Part shown: one piece after another, positions 1 through 11,670 of the stretch | Layout of the letters: each line of letters begins with the position of its first letter | Numbering within the stretch: the stretch's first letter is position 1 | Source: Latrodectus hesperus | Lineage: Eukaryota > Arthropoda > Arachnida > Araneae > Theridiidae | Reading direction: 5' to 3' | DNA: 64,000 nt | NCBI GenBank assembly: GCA_037975125.1 | Contig: CM075850.1 | Location: 125,230,557 to 125,294,556 of the forward strand | Notes under the pieces: model-generated | Databases searched by the model: none | Seen by the model: the letters and a program-made list of their open reading frames with translations, nothing else | Told to the model about the DNA's origin: nothing | Program-made: the position numbers and the translations under genes

Positions 1-794
1 CACTATTTCGTTTTAATTTATCTTATATATAATACTTAAGAATATTTGATTTTGTTATTACTCAAAATGTAAAACAAATTCACTTTGCATTAATTCAAAT
101 ATATAAGTTGTATTTTCAGTCTCGTACAGATGCAGCAACAAAAATTTTGAATTGAAATATCTAAATAGATTATAATTGATTATTTTTACTCTGATTTGGT
201 TTCTGAGAAATTTGATCAAAGGAGTAATCTTCCTTTTATTAGTGACGAAATAATCCTTCATAGAGCGGTGTCAAATATTTCGAAACAACGAAATAAACGT
301 GGTACATTAAAACAAAAATGATAAAATATATTAAAAGAATTGATTATACTCTGCTTACACCAATTAATTTTACTTTTTATTTCTTAAAAAGAAATCCACA
401 AAATTATTACATAAATAGCATTAAGATGACGAGACAAACTGTTTCCTTTATTAATTGCGAAAAATCTAGGAAATCATTAAGCATTTAATTATACTAAAAA
501 TACGTCATAATTAAAATAATTAATAATCTATTTTATTTAGAGATAAAAGAACCTATAAATATAGCGTTAACTGTTGATTCCTTTTTTAATGTTGCTTTTT
601 AGAAAAAAATGTAATTAATTTCTTTTTCTAAATTTTGTTATCTAATTGTAGAATCAAAAACTATTTAATTGAAATTATTGATTATTGGCGACAAAGTTTG
701 GATACCCTCCAGTAAAATTAATAACACAATTTAGCTCATAGATTTATTAATTAATCATGAAGGCCTCCAGACATGTCTGATATTTCTTTAATGA

Positions 795-797
<3 letters not shown>
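1..797. other. AT-rich intergenic DNA
   Basis: No repeat, RNA gene or convincing reading frame is visible. The only open frame of note (58-261, minus, 67 codons) has a low-complexity composition expected by chance in AT-rich DNA. Confidence 0.6.
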
Positions 798-876
<79 letters not shown>

Positions 877-917
877 AATATAAATATATATAAATATGTA
901 TAAATATATATATATAA

Positions 918-1012
<95 letters not shown>
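798..1012. repeat. (TA)n microsatellite, interrupted
   Basis: Nearly pure TA dinucleotides with a central interrupted stretch (about 857-925) of TATAAATA and ATACATA variants. Long Tyr-Ile open frames across it are artefacts of the repeat. Confidence 0.97.
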
Positions 1013-1751
<739 letters not shown>

Positions 1752-1825
1752 ATTTAATCAATTTTTTACGATTCTAAATTTATGAATATTCTTTTATTTC
1801 ATTCCTACACTGAGGTCCTGAATCA

Positions 1826-2121
1826 CATTCATTCATTCATTCATTGTCGTGTGCCAGCTAGGCTGGCAACATGGGGTGCGTTGCTCCACTTTTTCAACTG
1901 AACCATATTTGGTGTGGAGTCCGACTTCCTCAGTACACACATGCCATAGGGACCCATTTATAGGGTAGGCAACCATTCACACCCCATTCATACAAGGAAA
2001 GGACAAAGACAGGATAGATAGAGAGAGAGAGAAAAAGTACATCCATGCCCGAACCGGGATTCGAACCCAGGACCTCCTTATCGGTAGTCAGGCACGCTGA
2101 CCACTAGACAAGTTGGTCGGC
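1826..2121 (-). mobile_element. tRNA-derived SINE, head A with tail I
   Basis: Read on the minus strand, a tRNA-like head starts at 2121 with an A-box-like TAGTGGTCAG and a B box GGTTCGAATCC, then a body (CATGGATGTACTTT, CTTTGTCCTTTCC, GGCATGTGTGTACTG) and tail I (GTCGGACTCCACACC ... CAGCCTAGCTGGCACACGAC). It ends in (AATG)n instead of the (CAA)n of sister copies. SINEs of this type are transcribed by RNA polymerase III and moved by a LINE. The sequence next to its head is shared with another SINE at 19973, described in findings. The left end has no clear target duplication. Confidence 0.9.
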
Positions 2122-2232
2122 ACTAATGTATGTGATTGTGTTTAACAGTTTCTATCCAAAATATGTAGGCAGAAGAGTATCGCAGTATTCTAACCTTGGA
2201 GTGGAGCAGCCTGAACTCCTTTTTCAGCTCGC
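2122..2232. repeat. ~110-bp segment duplicated at 19973-20083
   Basis: From ACTAATGTATGTGATTG to CCTGAACTCC the segment matches 19973-20083 almost base for base, with only a few substitutions. In both places it directly abuts the head of a family-A SINE. Its origin is unknown; it is open in one frame (2126-2308) but shows no protein family I recognise. Confidence 0.85.
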
Positions 2233-2310
2233 CGAGCTGGCAGCCGAATGGTTAGCGCTCTTGCCTTCGGTTCAACAGTTCGTGGGTTCGAATCCCACCT
2301 TGGAATAATG
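2233..2310 (+). mobile_element. tRNA-derived SINE, family B head
   Basis: GCCGAGCTGGCAGCCGAATGG gives a tRNA-like 5' half and GTGGGTTCGAATCCCACC a B box with paired flanks. The CCTTCGGTTCAACAG piece between them recurs at 25211, 39393 and 59925, which marks a repeat family and argues against a single-copy tRNA gene. The usual 3' body (TTCACTTTAAAC...) is missing, so the copy is truncated soon after the head. Confidence 0.75.
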
Positions 2311-3575
2311 TTATCTTTAAAGGGATAGAGAAACCACTTATAAAAATTTATATCCTATTAAATTTACAACTTGTTTCCTTCTTCTTCCAAAGATATTAGC
2401 ATGAAGCTAGAATGTTTCCTTAAAGTTGTATAAAAACTATAAATATAAATTATTTACTATTATTCTCTCTCCTTCAGTTCTTATGAAATATCTTGATAAG
2501 AAAAACGTCTACCATATCGAAGCCATTGGTTGAAGGAATTAATATCATTTAGAGTATCATTTATTATATTCCGTTTATACTGTTACACAATTTAATTAAC
2601 TGAGGAATGCTATAAATGTGAGCAATTAAATTTATAGCAATCAACAAGGCGAACACACAACAGTCTATTGAGCAGTCACATTAAATAACTTTAAATAAGC
2701 GAACACATGTCTGAACAGCAGTTTTTAAGAACGTTTGCTTAATTGAGTAGATTGTTTGATGATGATGATATCATTTAATTTATTTCGCCCTTTGAATACC
2801 AATTTTTTGAAATAAAATCGATTCGAATTAAATTTTGACACTGAGCACATACTTCACGACGCATTTAAGGCAATGTTGCAACATTATGTTGTATTTCGTG
2901 TAACGATGAAAAACACTATTAATAACATGTTAGATATTACTATTTTGGTTTCACCTTAATTATTATTGTGTGTGATATCTTTTGTAGAATAAAACAATTT
3001 ATTGAATGCCGCAAATTTTGAAAAAGACAACGTAAATTGTTTTTATTTTGTTAGTTTGTTCATAGAATAGGCATTTTTTTACATGAAAGCTCTAATTAAT
3101 TCGAGAATTATAATTTAAATTATTAAAAGGAATTTAAAAAGGATTGCAAGTATTATAAGTGTCCAACTCTGCCCAAGGCGGAATTGGAACCAACGAACAG
3201 TTGAAAGACCAATTGCATTAATTGTTCATCATCCAGATCGGCTCGCTCTTCTATATTTAACTTTTCCTCTTCATAATATGTTATGTTGAATTGCCGGCTG
3301 ATAATTTCTGCTGATCAAAGACGTTAAACAAAGCTGATAGCATTATAATATTGAAACCCCAACGACATCGGAAAGCATGGATTATAAATAAATTGAAGTA
3401 TATTTTGTTTAAAAATAATTGTTATTAGTGTGCTAATAATATAAATTCAAAGTTAAGTAATATAATGGATTTTAAAAGATATGGCGATGATACCAATGGA
3501 AATGACTTAAATAAAAGAAAATGTAAGTTGTATCAATGCTTCAAGTCCCTTTTTACTTTATATATTTATTTTTAT
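2311..3575. other. AT-rich intergenic DNA
   Basis: No element or gene recognised. A short GAT triplet run lies near 2757. Confidence 0.55.
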
Positions 3576-3836
3576 TGCCGCCTGCTCTGTATAGTGGTCA
3601 GAGTCCTTGACTACGGATAGAGAGGTCCTGGGTTCGAATCCCAGTTCGGGCATGGATGTACTATCTCACTCTATCTATTCTATCTTTGTCCTTTCCTTGT
3701 ATGAATGAGGTGTGAATGGTTGCCTACCCTATAAACGGGTCCCTATGGCATGTGTGTAGAGCAAAGTCATACTTTCACCTTCATGGTGTCTGATTAAAAC
3801 AAAAGACGCTCCCAATTGACTTAATTCGCATAGCCC
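3576..3836 (+). mobile_element. tRNA-derived SINE, head A with tail II (3' truncated)
   Basis: Head A (TATAGTGGTCAGAG; B box GGTTCGAATCCC) and shared body lead into tail II: GTAGAGCAAAGTC, CTTTCACCTTCATGGTG, GACGCTCCCAATTGAC. The element stops near CGCATAGCC, before the terminal hairpin and (CAA)n seen in the full copy at 49039-49339. Confidence 0.88.
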
Positions 3837-3956
3837 GTTATAGGTAGGTACCCGTTTTAGTCGCCGTTTTGGAATGCACATGAGCTGTATTCGAAATATC
3901 CAACATTATTCGAAGTTATTTTTTCATTTATTATAATATATAATTATTTATAATAA

Positions 3957-4234
3957 GTGCCGTCCAACTTGTTTAGTGGTCAGCATGCCTGACGACGGAT
4001 AAGGAGGTCCTGGGTTTGAATCCCGGTTCGGGCATGGATGTACTTTCTCTATTTATCCTGTCTTTGTCCTTTCCTTGTATGAATGTGTTGTAAGTGGTTG
4101 CCTACCCTATAAACGGGTCTCTATGGCATGTGTGTACTGAAGAAGTCGGACTCCACACCAAATATATGGTTCAGTTGGAAAAGTGGAGCAGCGCACCCCA
4201 TATTATCAGCCTAGCTGGCACACGACAACAACAT
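3957..4234 (+). mobile_element. tRNA-derived SINE, head A with tail I
   Basis: Head A starts GTGCCGTCCAACTTG, with B box GGTTTGAATCCC. The tail is type I (GAAGTCGGACTCCACACC, AAAAGTGGAGCAGCGC) and ends CAGCCTAGCTGGCACACG followed by ACAACAACA. The inverted pair CCAGC/GCTGG forms a small hairpin just before the (CAA)n end. It lies only about 120 bp downstream of a tail II copy in the same orientation. Confidence 0.92.
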
Positions 4235-5034
4235 TTATTCTTATTATTATTATTCAGTTTATTTCATGTAAGTATTGTTTAATCGTAGGGCTAACAGTCT
4301 ACATACTCTCATTGTTTTCTATTACTCCATTTCTACTTACTTGCTTAGTAGAAAATTCAGTGATAGAAAAAGTATATTGTGAACATTACTATCGAACTAT
4401 CTTGGCATAAAATTAGAAAATAAAAATTACATTGAAGAAATGGACTTTAAAAAAGATAAGCATGAAGAGAGATATGATGAAAAGAAAAGAAACGTGCGAA
4501 AAGCATTCATTTTCACCACGGGCGCGAGGGACAGCAGGAAATCTTTCCGGATGTATTTGCGTAAAGATTCAGTGGATTAAACAATACAAAAATAAATCGT
4601 TCTCAACTCCTTACACCAGGTGGAGTTGAATTAAAAGAGGCGATGAAGAAACTCGTATAATGCAAGATACATATAATAGAAATATTAAAGAAAACCTAAT
4701 ATGGAAATATAATATTATAAGCTGCAAGTACAAATCTTGAAAACAAATCTAACAATTATTTTACTGCCAAATTTTTGAATAGTAAAAAATGAATAAAAAA
4801 ATTTCATTATGAGATAAAATGAGAATAGATTAAAAAGGATTTAAAAAGTAATGAGAGAAAAGTTACAGTTAAAAATTTAAAAAAAACTGATGAAAGGTAA
4901 TGATAAACTTACAGTTAAAGCAAAGTTAGGTGAATGTTGCCAAGAGATATAAATAAATTGAAGTAGATTATTCAAAAAATACAATAAATCTATAAAAAAT
5001 GAATTTAAATCATAAAAAGAACTATTTTTTTCTA
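4235..5034. other. AT-rich intergenic DNA
   Basis: No feature supported. Small open frames at 4183-4410 and 4432-4629 have no family signature. Confidence 0.5.
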
Positions 5035-5334
5035 TCCAATGGCGGGCACACAAGGGTGACTGAACCCTATGCCACAACAAGGCCAGAAACTGCTACTCAT
5101 TGGTCGTTACCCAGGGGGCAACTGTCAACCAAGTCACGGAGGCGAGTAGCATTACTCGCGCCATACCACCACAAACCTGTTTATAGGGCGGGCCACATTC
5201 ATACAACATCACAAAAGAAAGGACAGAGAAACACAGAGAAGGAAAGAAACATCCATGCCCGAACCGGGATTGGAACCCGGGACCAACAGCTCAGGAGTCA
5301 GGAACTCTAACCACTCAACCAATCGGTCGGCAAA
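5035..5334 (-). mobile_element. tRNA-derived SINE, head A-like with tail III
   Basis: On the minus strand the head (TGCCGACCGATTGGTTGAG; paired B-box region around CGGGTTCCAATCCCG) and the start of the body (CATGGATG, CTTTCTTTTG, CCTATAAACAGG) follow the family-A plan. The 3' half is different from tails I and II: it carries GGTTGACAGTTGCCCCC, GGGTAACGACCAATGAG and CTTGTGTGCCCGCC. This makes a third tail on essentially the same head. No (CAA)n end is visible. Confidence 0.8.
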
Positions 5335-5589
5335 AAGAGCTATAAAATAATTAAATTTATATAAGTATTTATAATAATAATATAAGCATTTTTTTGTAGT
5401 AATAAAGTAATAATACACACTGACTTGTGTACTTTTTTATTTTCAATCATGAATCTTTTTGAAATTTCTCTTGCAGAAATTTATGAAAGGCACTTTTTTA
5501 TTCAAGCAAAACTAAATTCTTTGTAAATCATGTAATCTTTAATAAGTACAAACTAATTTCGTTAAAAAATATATTTCTCATCAGCTAAG
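5335..5589. other. AT-rich spacer
   Basis: No feature seen apart from short TAA-rich runs. Confidence 0.5.
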
Positions 5590-5830
5590 CACTTGGCGAC
5601 TTATACTCTACTTTTTTGGCGATTGTATTTTTCCTCTAATCGCGTGATGAGAGAATGTTCCTAACCATTAAATCAGAGTAGTAAAAATTTCATGCCTCGG
5701 GGATTAATTCCCGAGGCTGTTAGCAACAGGAATTAGGTCGTTGGCGATTTGTTGGCTTCTCCAGAGTTGGCGCCCGTAACCCAGATCTGGAGGTATCGAA
5801 TTATATAAAGATTGAAATTGGCGAAATTGC
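5590..5830. repeat. TTGGCGA-rich fragment with hairpin and PBS-like site, possible LTR-retroelement remnant
   Basis: Contains TTGGCGAC (5593), TTTTTTGGCGATT, TTGGCGATTTG and TTGGCGAAATT. A hairpin lies at 5694-5717 with 8-bp arms GCCTCGGG and CCCGAGGC. At 5768 TGGCGCCCGTAACCCAG resembles the start of a retroelement tRNA primer-binding site (these begin TGG), and is itself framed by CTCCAGA and TCTGGAG. The same TTGGCGA words crowd the probable LTR at 36370-36880. No gag or pol coding follows, so this would be a fragment. Confidence 0.35.
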
Positions 5831-6734
5831 GTGTTCTTATTGTCTCCAATCACCGATTTTTATATAACCGAGTACAGTAATTTAGCTAATGTTTTTCTGA
5901 TAAAAAAATGTAGAGCCATATTATGTAAAAAACATATGGAGGAATAATAAAAGTGGCATATTTATTCATATTTATTCCAATTAATAAAACCTCACTTTGA
6001 ATATTTTTTTTTAGTTTTATGGAATCTTAGGTTTGACAAAAAATTAAATTTTATTCGTAAATAAATTTATAATTTTTCGAATAAATTTTTAATCAGCACA
6101 TAAATCTTTGCATTATTCATGATCAATTAAAATCCAGACTAATTGAAAGAAAGACAATACAGAAGAACAAATGTTTTAAGAATTTCTTATTTTCAAAACT
6201 AAATTAAAATAATTTTCAGTTTTTTTTAACTTTCTAATCACCTTGATCCATATAAGAATTTCAAAAGCTAATTGTTCAAATATTTAAAATTTTATTTATT
6301 TCTGTCGAAATTAATTACTAATTGGAAGTTGCATAAATCACCTTTGCTTTATATCGATAAAGTATTTCAAAATTAATTATTTACGAAAAGCGATTAAAAA
6401 ATTATTAATCATTCGTACAATTATTTTCTCATATTTATTCAAACATTATCAGAAAAAGACAATTTTAATGTATATATGAGGTTATTATATTTTACTTTAA
6501 ATTTGTATTAGATAAAAATAATATTTGTAAATTATTATCTTTATTGATAGTATTTTATTTTGACTGTCCAAAGGAATAGTCATTAACAATGTGATATGAT
6601 GTCTGCTTTATTAGATATAAACTGCGAAGATCTTCGATTCCTTTTCTTAATTTATGTAAAACTGATCTTAATCGAATAAAGAATTCCTGTGATATGAATT
6701 TTATGTAAATAATCGATGAAAAGAAAGCGCGTCT
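5831..6734. other. AT-rich intergenic DNA
   Basis: No element recognised. The 75-codon minus frame at 6555-6782 has no family signature and overlaps the SINE at its end. Confidence 0.5.
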
Positions 6735-6932
6735 CGCATTTACACGGTCGATTAAGCAGTGGGTCGATAAACTGAGTACCAAGCATGTGCTTTGGAAATA
6801 AATATTGGGGTTTTCACGTTAGGCTGATCACCTACCTAACTGGGACATATACTTCGCACCCCAGGGCCCTCTGTCAGAAAAAATATATGGTCACTGTAAG
6901 AGATAGCCGCCAGTGGGCCGTCGTGCAACGGA
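6735..6932 (+). mobile_element. SINE family D, headless copy
   Basis: Matches the 3' two thirds of the minus-strand copy at 18752-19014: GTGGGTCGATAAACTGAG, AAGCATGTGCTTTGG, TTCACGTTAGGCTGA, CACCCCAGGGCCCTCTG and CAGTGGGCCGTCGTGC. The tRNA-like head is absent, as expected of a 5'-truncated retroposed copy. Confidence 0.75.
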
Positions 6933-6989
6933 GTTTAGTTTTTAATTGATGAAAAGTAGAAGTTCGCTAACTGAAAATGGGGTAGCTTG

Positions 6990-6992
<3 letters not shown>

Positions 6993-7050
<58 letters not shown>
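6993..7050. repeat. (TA)n microsatellite
   Basis: About 28 TA repeats, starting 60 bp after the headless family D SINE. Confidence 0.97.
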
Positions 7051-7052
<2 letters not shown>

Positions 7053-7439
7053 CATCGTTTCATTTAGCAAAATAAATGGGAAATGTTTGCTTGTGCATAT
7101 AGGCCGAGAAAATTTGGAAGTAGCAAAATTATTTTTATCACTGCATTATTTAAATTTAATAAAATCGGGAATTTTTGAAATATCTATGTATATAAAAAAC
7201 AGAAAATCAAATAAAAACAAACAATATTCCAACATTGCTTTATAAAAAAACTAATTATTAATGTTAAAATCTTTCTTAAATAGTTTCAAAAATTTGATAA
7301 AAAATATTTGTAATAGACTTTTATAGAAGGCTTATAAAGGCACTAACTAAAAATAGGAAAATAATTTTTAAATATTGTTTTGAAGGACAATGAAGAAAAA
7401 AAAATTGGGTAGAAAGCAAAGTAAGAGAAATCAAAGTAA
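7051..7439. other. AT-rich intergenic DNA
   Basis: No feature supported. Confidence 0.5.
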
Positions 7440-7600
7440 ACTGAAAATGTATGGCCCGACATATTTCCCAGTATCGAACCCAGAATAAGGCTCTACTAGT
7501 TAAGTGTTGGTAACTGGTAGAGAGTAATTCTGGTAAGCTGTCTAGGAGTAAAAGGCCTCGGACTCGATACCAGTCATTCTTAAGAAACAGAAATGATAGT
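7440..7600. repeat. Two facing tRNA-like head fragments
   Basis: Minus-strand CTGGGTTCGATACTGG (around 7470) and plus-strand GGACTCGATACCAG (around 7560) look like decayed B boxes in opposite orientation, with CTGGTAAGCTGTCTAGG as an A-box-like word. Likely two old SINE heads placed tail to tail; too decayed to assign. Confidence 0.35.
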
Positions 7601-8014
7601 TGGTCTTCTGATTTCTGCGAGCACATCTAAAAGAAGGGTGTATTTTCTATTCATCGTAATTTTAAAAAATATCTTTCTGAAATAGGCAATGGTTTCTGTA
7701 TTTTTAGAATTTTTTTTACTTAAGTGGACTGCTTTTCACTGTCTGCAAAAATTCATTCTAAATAAAGCGACATGGATATAAAACAGCATTCGGCTTAATT
7801 ATTCAATATTCGGTGTCAAAATAAGTACTGTACATCATAAATTATGTTGTGAGATTCACTGCTACTGTTACGATTCACGATACGACCCAATGTCGCAGTG
7901 TTTGAAATGTTTCCAAGTTCGATACTGGCAATTGATATGGAGCTCCAATAACTCAGTAGCTTCATGCTGTTTCCTGTTAAGATGAGCTAAGTGAAGCATC
8001 ATTCACTATCTGCA

Positions 8015-8325
8015 GTGATTGGGAGGGTGACCACATTCCCCCTCATTGGGTTACTGGAGCTTCGTGGGTTGGGGACGTGTCCACATTCATCTGTGAAGTC
8101 CAAAGTCCTTCCGCTGGTGTGGCGTGAATGTGGAGAGGAGGGTGCCAGCTCAGGGGAGATTTCATCACCTGACCGTGGTTCAAAATGATGAGCCGCTTGG
8201 TATTCCAAACCTAAAAGTACAGTCAGGAGCTCACCTGACCCTCTATGCGGGTATTTATCCTTACAGTACGTGGATATGGCCAGCCATCTAAGAAAATCCC
8301 TCAAGGTGCAAATATTCAAATGGAT
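8015..8325 (+). mobile_element. SINE-like repeat, family C
   Basis: A GC-richer island containing TGGTGTGGCGTGAATGTGG, GAGGAGGGTGCCAGCTCAG, and CATCACCTGACCGTGGTTC followed by AAAATGATGAG. A fragment of the same layout occurs near 30176-30240 (GTGGTGTGGCGTGGAGTG ... GTGCTAGATCAAGTGTC). I recall very similar sequences as abundant repeats in orb-weaver genomes, but cannot confirm that here. The open frames on both strands are not supported as genes. Confidence 0.6.
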
Positions 8326-8654
8326 TACAAAACATTCTTTAGTTTAGGCCATCCGCTAGTAAACGTCTAATACAGATATTTCAAATCATTTACACTAAAA
8401 TGATATTTCAAATATGTGTCTGAAAAAATTATTATTGAATCTAGTCATTGAATGGTTAACACTGTAGCCACAACTGCTTGAGAAATCAATTCCCACTCCA
8501 AGAAATTGTGTTTGTAATGATTTAGATTGTGCTTTAAAAATAGTTCTTACTAGTATTTGACATAATATGGAATAAATTATCATAAAAAGATTATATATAT
8601 GAGAATATGATCTATATTTATTAGTTTATTTCATAACATAAAAAAAAATTGTGT
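8326..8654. other. AT-rich spacer
   Basis: No feature seen. Confidence 0.5.
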
Positions 8655-8880
8655 TAACCTAGGCCTTGGTAGGGCAGCTTTCTTCGAATGGGGAGGTCTC
8701 AGGTTCGATTCCAGTGATTATTGAACAATGAAACATGAATGCTGCGCTTCTACCTCCTGCACTGAAGTCTGTAGAGGTGACTGCTCGTGAGTTTTCTTGA
8801 TTTCTTCCCTAGCGTCACGTGAATATGCAGACTGTCTATGACAAATTTTCACTGAAACCCATTTACCCGGTGATATTAAA
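8655..8880 (+). mobile_element. tRNA-derived SINE-like single copy
   Basis: CTAGGCCTTGGTAGGGCAG resembles an A-box region and CAGGTTCGATTCC is a B box 45 bp further. It is followed by a 150-bp GC-richer body (CTACCTCCTGCACTGAAG, TAGCGTCACGTGAATATGC). No second copy exists in the window, so the family is not established. Confidence 0.5.
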
Positions 8881-9685
8881 ATATTTCATAGCAGCCTTAG
8901 GTTGTTGTTCGGTTTATAATGTGTAATGGCAAAAATATGAAATTCAATTACGCTACAAAATATATATAATATAGTTCTTTCACCTAAAGATTTTTGAATA
9001 ATTCCTTATAAACATAGTAGAAAACCTTTCGATAAATTACATTGAAATTATTCATTTTATCATAAAAATAAAAAAGGTAAGCAGTTGAAAATGTTTTCAT
9101 AAACATGGAAACAATTTTTTTTAATCTTGAAAAATTATATTTCCTCGATTTAAGGTGAAAAATCTTTTTTTCAGTTAATTCCAGTAACTTTGTTGTCAAC
9201 ATAACTGTTTACGTATTTATCCGTTCCCGTCTGCAGATTGTAAACATCGAAAAATGGAATTTTCCACGTGTAAGCAAATTCTTTATACCGAAGAAAAATT
9301 TCAGCTGTATAAAATTCTGCTATTGGGGGGGGATATTGAATATTGATAGGGAAAAATACGTCTCTATTACATGAAAACAAGTTAGATTGTTTGCATATTT
9401 GATGTATTTAAGTGTTATGCATCAGAGAAAAATATTCTTGCTTTTTGTGAGCAGAATTATCATGTACTGAAATAAAAATAAAATATCGAAATTTATAAAA
9501 GTAGGAAAAATAAAGGATACCTTTTATTAATTTAAATAACATTTTCCTATATAATAGTGTTTTGAAAAATTTATTTCCTTAATTCTTTTATTTATAGTGA
9601 TTTGTTTATTTTTATCAAATTCTTTTATTTGTATTCCTCTTAATTTTTTAAAATTTCTCTTCTTTTTACTTACAGAAAATATTCT
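8881..9685. other. AT-rich intergenic DNA
   Basis: No feature supported. Two minus frames of about 70 codons (8984-9202, 9171-9380) carry no recognisable motif. Confidence 0.5.
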
Positions 9686-9694
9686 TATATATCA

Positions 9695-9958
9695 ATTGTT
9701 GTTGTCGTGTACCAGCTAGGCTGGCAATATGGGGTGCTCCACTTTTCCAACTGAACCCTATTTTGGTGTGGAGTCCGACTTCCTCAGTACACACATGCTA
9801 TAAGGACCCGTTTATAGGTTAGGCAACCATTCATATAAGGAAAAGACAAAGACAGGATATATATAGGGAGAAAGTACATCCATGCCCGAACCGGGATTCG
9901 AACCCAGGAGCTACCTATCCGCAGTCAGGCACGCTGACAACTAGACAGGTTGGGCGGC
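9695..9958 (-). mobile_element. tRNA-derived SINE, head A with tail I, with target duplication
   Basis: Minus-strand copy with head A (GCCGCCCAACCTG; B box GGTTCGAATCCC) and tail I ending GCTGGTACACGACAACAACA. It is flanked by a perfect 9-bp direct repeat TATATATCA at 9686-9694 and 9959-9967, which fixes both ends of the insertion. Confidence 0.93.
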
Positions 9959-10451
9959 TATATATCAGTTACATAACTTTTATATTGAATATATATGTTT
10001 TGTTTGAATATTTTTTTTAAATAAATGCAACACTATTTCTTATTTTCAAATTATTATGATCTTTTGTTAATAAATTATAATTTTAGTATTGGAATACCTC
10101 AAAAATAACTCAAATTTAATGTTATTATTTGCGTATTTAATTAACTAATCAGAGTTAATATAAATCGAATGTACTTTTGACTTAATATTGATGATTTATG
10201 CACTCATGGTCCAATATTGTTATTTATATCAGTCGTAAAATAAAATTGGAGGAAATCACTAATTTTCAAAAATATTTATTTAAATATCGCTTTCTCTTCA
10301 CGTAAGTATTGGGAAAAATCAGAACATCTTCATCATGGGTTCTTCAAAAGAAAATACAGTAATAGCTTATTTTTCGTAGTTCTTCAAGTTAATTAAAAAG
10401 TTTTTGATTCAATTATTCCTCTAAAATATGTGTTGAAAAAATTTTCCTTTA
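9959..10451. other. AT-rich spacer
   Basis: No feature between the SINE and the Merlin transposon. Confidence 0.5.
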
Positions 10452-10459
10452 CAATTTTC

Positions 10460-11612
10460 GGTACTTACGTATTAACGCCACCGCAGCCAGATTTGGCGCA
10501 GTTTTTAACTGCCACCAATCTAAACGATGCGCCAATAAAGATCAACCTTGTTTGCACGCGCACGCAGTTATCTTTTGGATGCCTTGTTGTTTGCTGATGT
10601 TTGACGTCATTTTTTAGTGCGTATATGGGATTTGCTACAAATAGAACAAGATGCAGTTTCATTTTTCAGGAGAAAAATATTTTACCGAAAAAACGAAAAT
10701 GTGTACCAATTCCCATGACATGAAACTTTATTTTGGTAATCGTAAGTTTTGGAAATGTAATTTAAGACCGTAAGATCAGCAAGTAGGACTTAGAAAAGGC
10801 AACTGGTTTGAGGTGACCAGGACTCCATTTTGTTCAGCTTTGAGATTCATATACTGCTGGTGCGAGGAGTTGACGTGGATTAAATTTTGTGAAAAGCAAC
10901 TTGATTTATCGGACAAAACTGCTATAGATTGGAACAATTACATGCGTGAATTATATGTCTTGGATATGGCGAATAAACAAAAAAGAAGTTAGATGGATCA
11001 GATTCCATTGTGGAAATTGATGAAAGTTTGTTAACTAAACGTAAAAATAATTGTGGTCGAGTATTACCCGAACAGAGTGGGTGTTTGTTGGTATATGTAG
11101 AGAAACAAAAGATTCGTTTGTTGTCACTGTTCCGAACAGAACTGGCTCAACCCTTCTTGAAAAAATTACTGAAAACATTTCCGATGGCAACATAATTTAT
11201 TCTGACTGTTGGAAAGATTTCCAAACAAATAGAAAGAGAAGGATTCCTACAGGCTAAAGTTAATCATAAGTACAAATTTTTTATCCTAATTCAGAAGTTC
11301 ATACACACACAGTTGAGAAAATGTGGGCAGTGCTAAATGGAGGGACAAGAGACATAGAGGACAGCGAGACACTATTTGGAATCTTATTTCTCAGAGTTCA
11401 TATGGTGACAGCATCAGATGAAAGAAAATAAAGACTGTTTTGAATCTATGTTAAACTCTATACCGGCCTTTTTTTCCACCGAAATCCGATTGACTACTTT
11501 GTTTCAAATAAAGTATTTTGTTTTATGATTTGTTGCGTAAAAATTTTAGGTGTAGATTGGTGGCAGTTAAAAACCGCCAAATCTGGCTGGGTGGCGTTAA
11601 TACGTAAGTACC
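10460..11612 (+). mobile_element. Merlin-type DNA transposon, complete ends, inactive
   Basis: Terminal inverted repeats of about 60 bp start GGTACTTACGTATTAACG and end CGTTAATACGTAAGTACC; inward they continue through CCAGATTTGGCG and TTAACTGCCACCAATCTA at both ends. An 8-bp target duplication CAATTTTC flanks the element at 10452-10459 and 11613-11620. Length is 1153 bp. Merlin elements make 8-9-bp target duplications and encode an IS1016/ISXO2-like DDE transposase; the interior encodes a broken protein of that type. Confidence 0.92.
10790..11440 (+). pseudogene. Merlin transposase remnant (ISXO2-like DDE domain)
   Basis: Pieces of the catalytic domain can be read across shifting frames: GSDSIVEIDESLLTKRKN (first Asp, about 11000-11060), WVFVGICRETKDSFVV, GNIIYSDCWKDFQ (second Asp, about 11190-11225), NHKYKF, and HTVEKMWAVLNGGTRD (Glu, about 11305-11350). 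An N-terminal part with paired Cys-like residues (CSALRFIYCWCEE) lies near 10830-10870. Several frameshifts and stops (e.g. before DGSDS) break it, so no functional transposase can be made. The order D, D, E and flanking words match the Merlin/IS1595 family as I know it. Confidence 0.82.
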
Positions 11613-11670
11613 CAATTTTCTAGTGAATTTATTAAAATTCTTCCAACATTTTTTGATTTCATAGAAAATT

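Noticed and set aside
2233..2306. tRNA gene on the plus strand
   Set aside because: The same head recurs at three or four other sites with a common body, marking a SINE family.
7999..8319. 106-codon minus-strand gene
   Set aside because: Both strands are open because the family C repeat is GC-richer; it matches a repeat fragment at 30170.
10465..10662. 65-codon minus-strand gene
   Set aside because: Lies across the terminal inverted repeat of the Merlin element.
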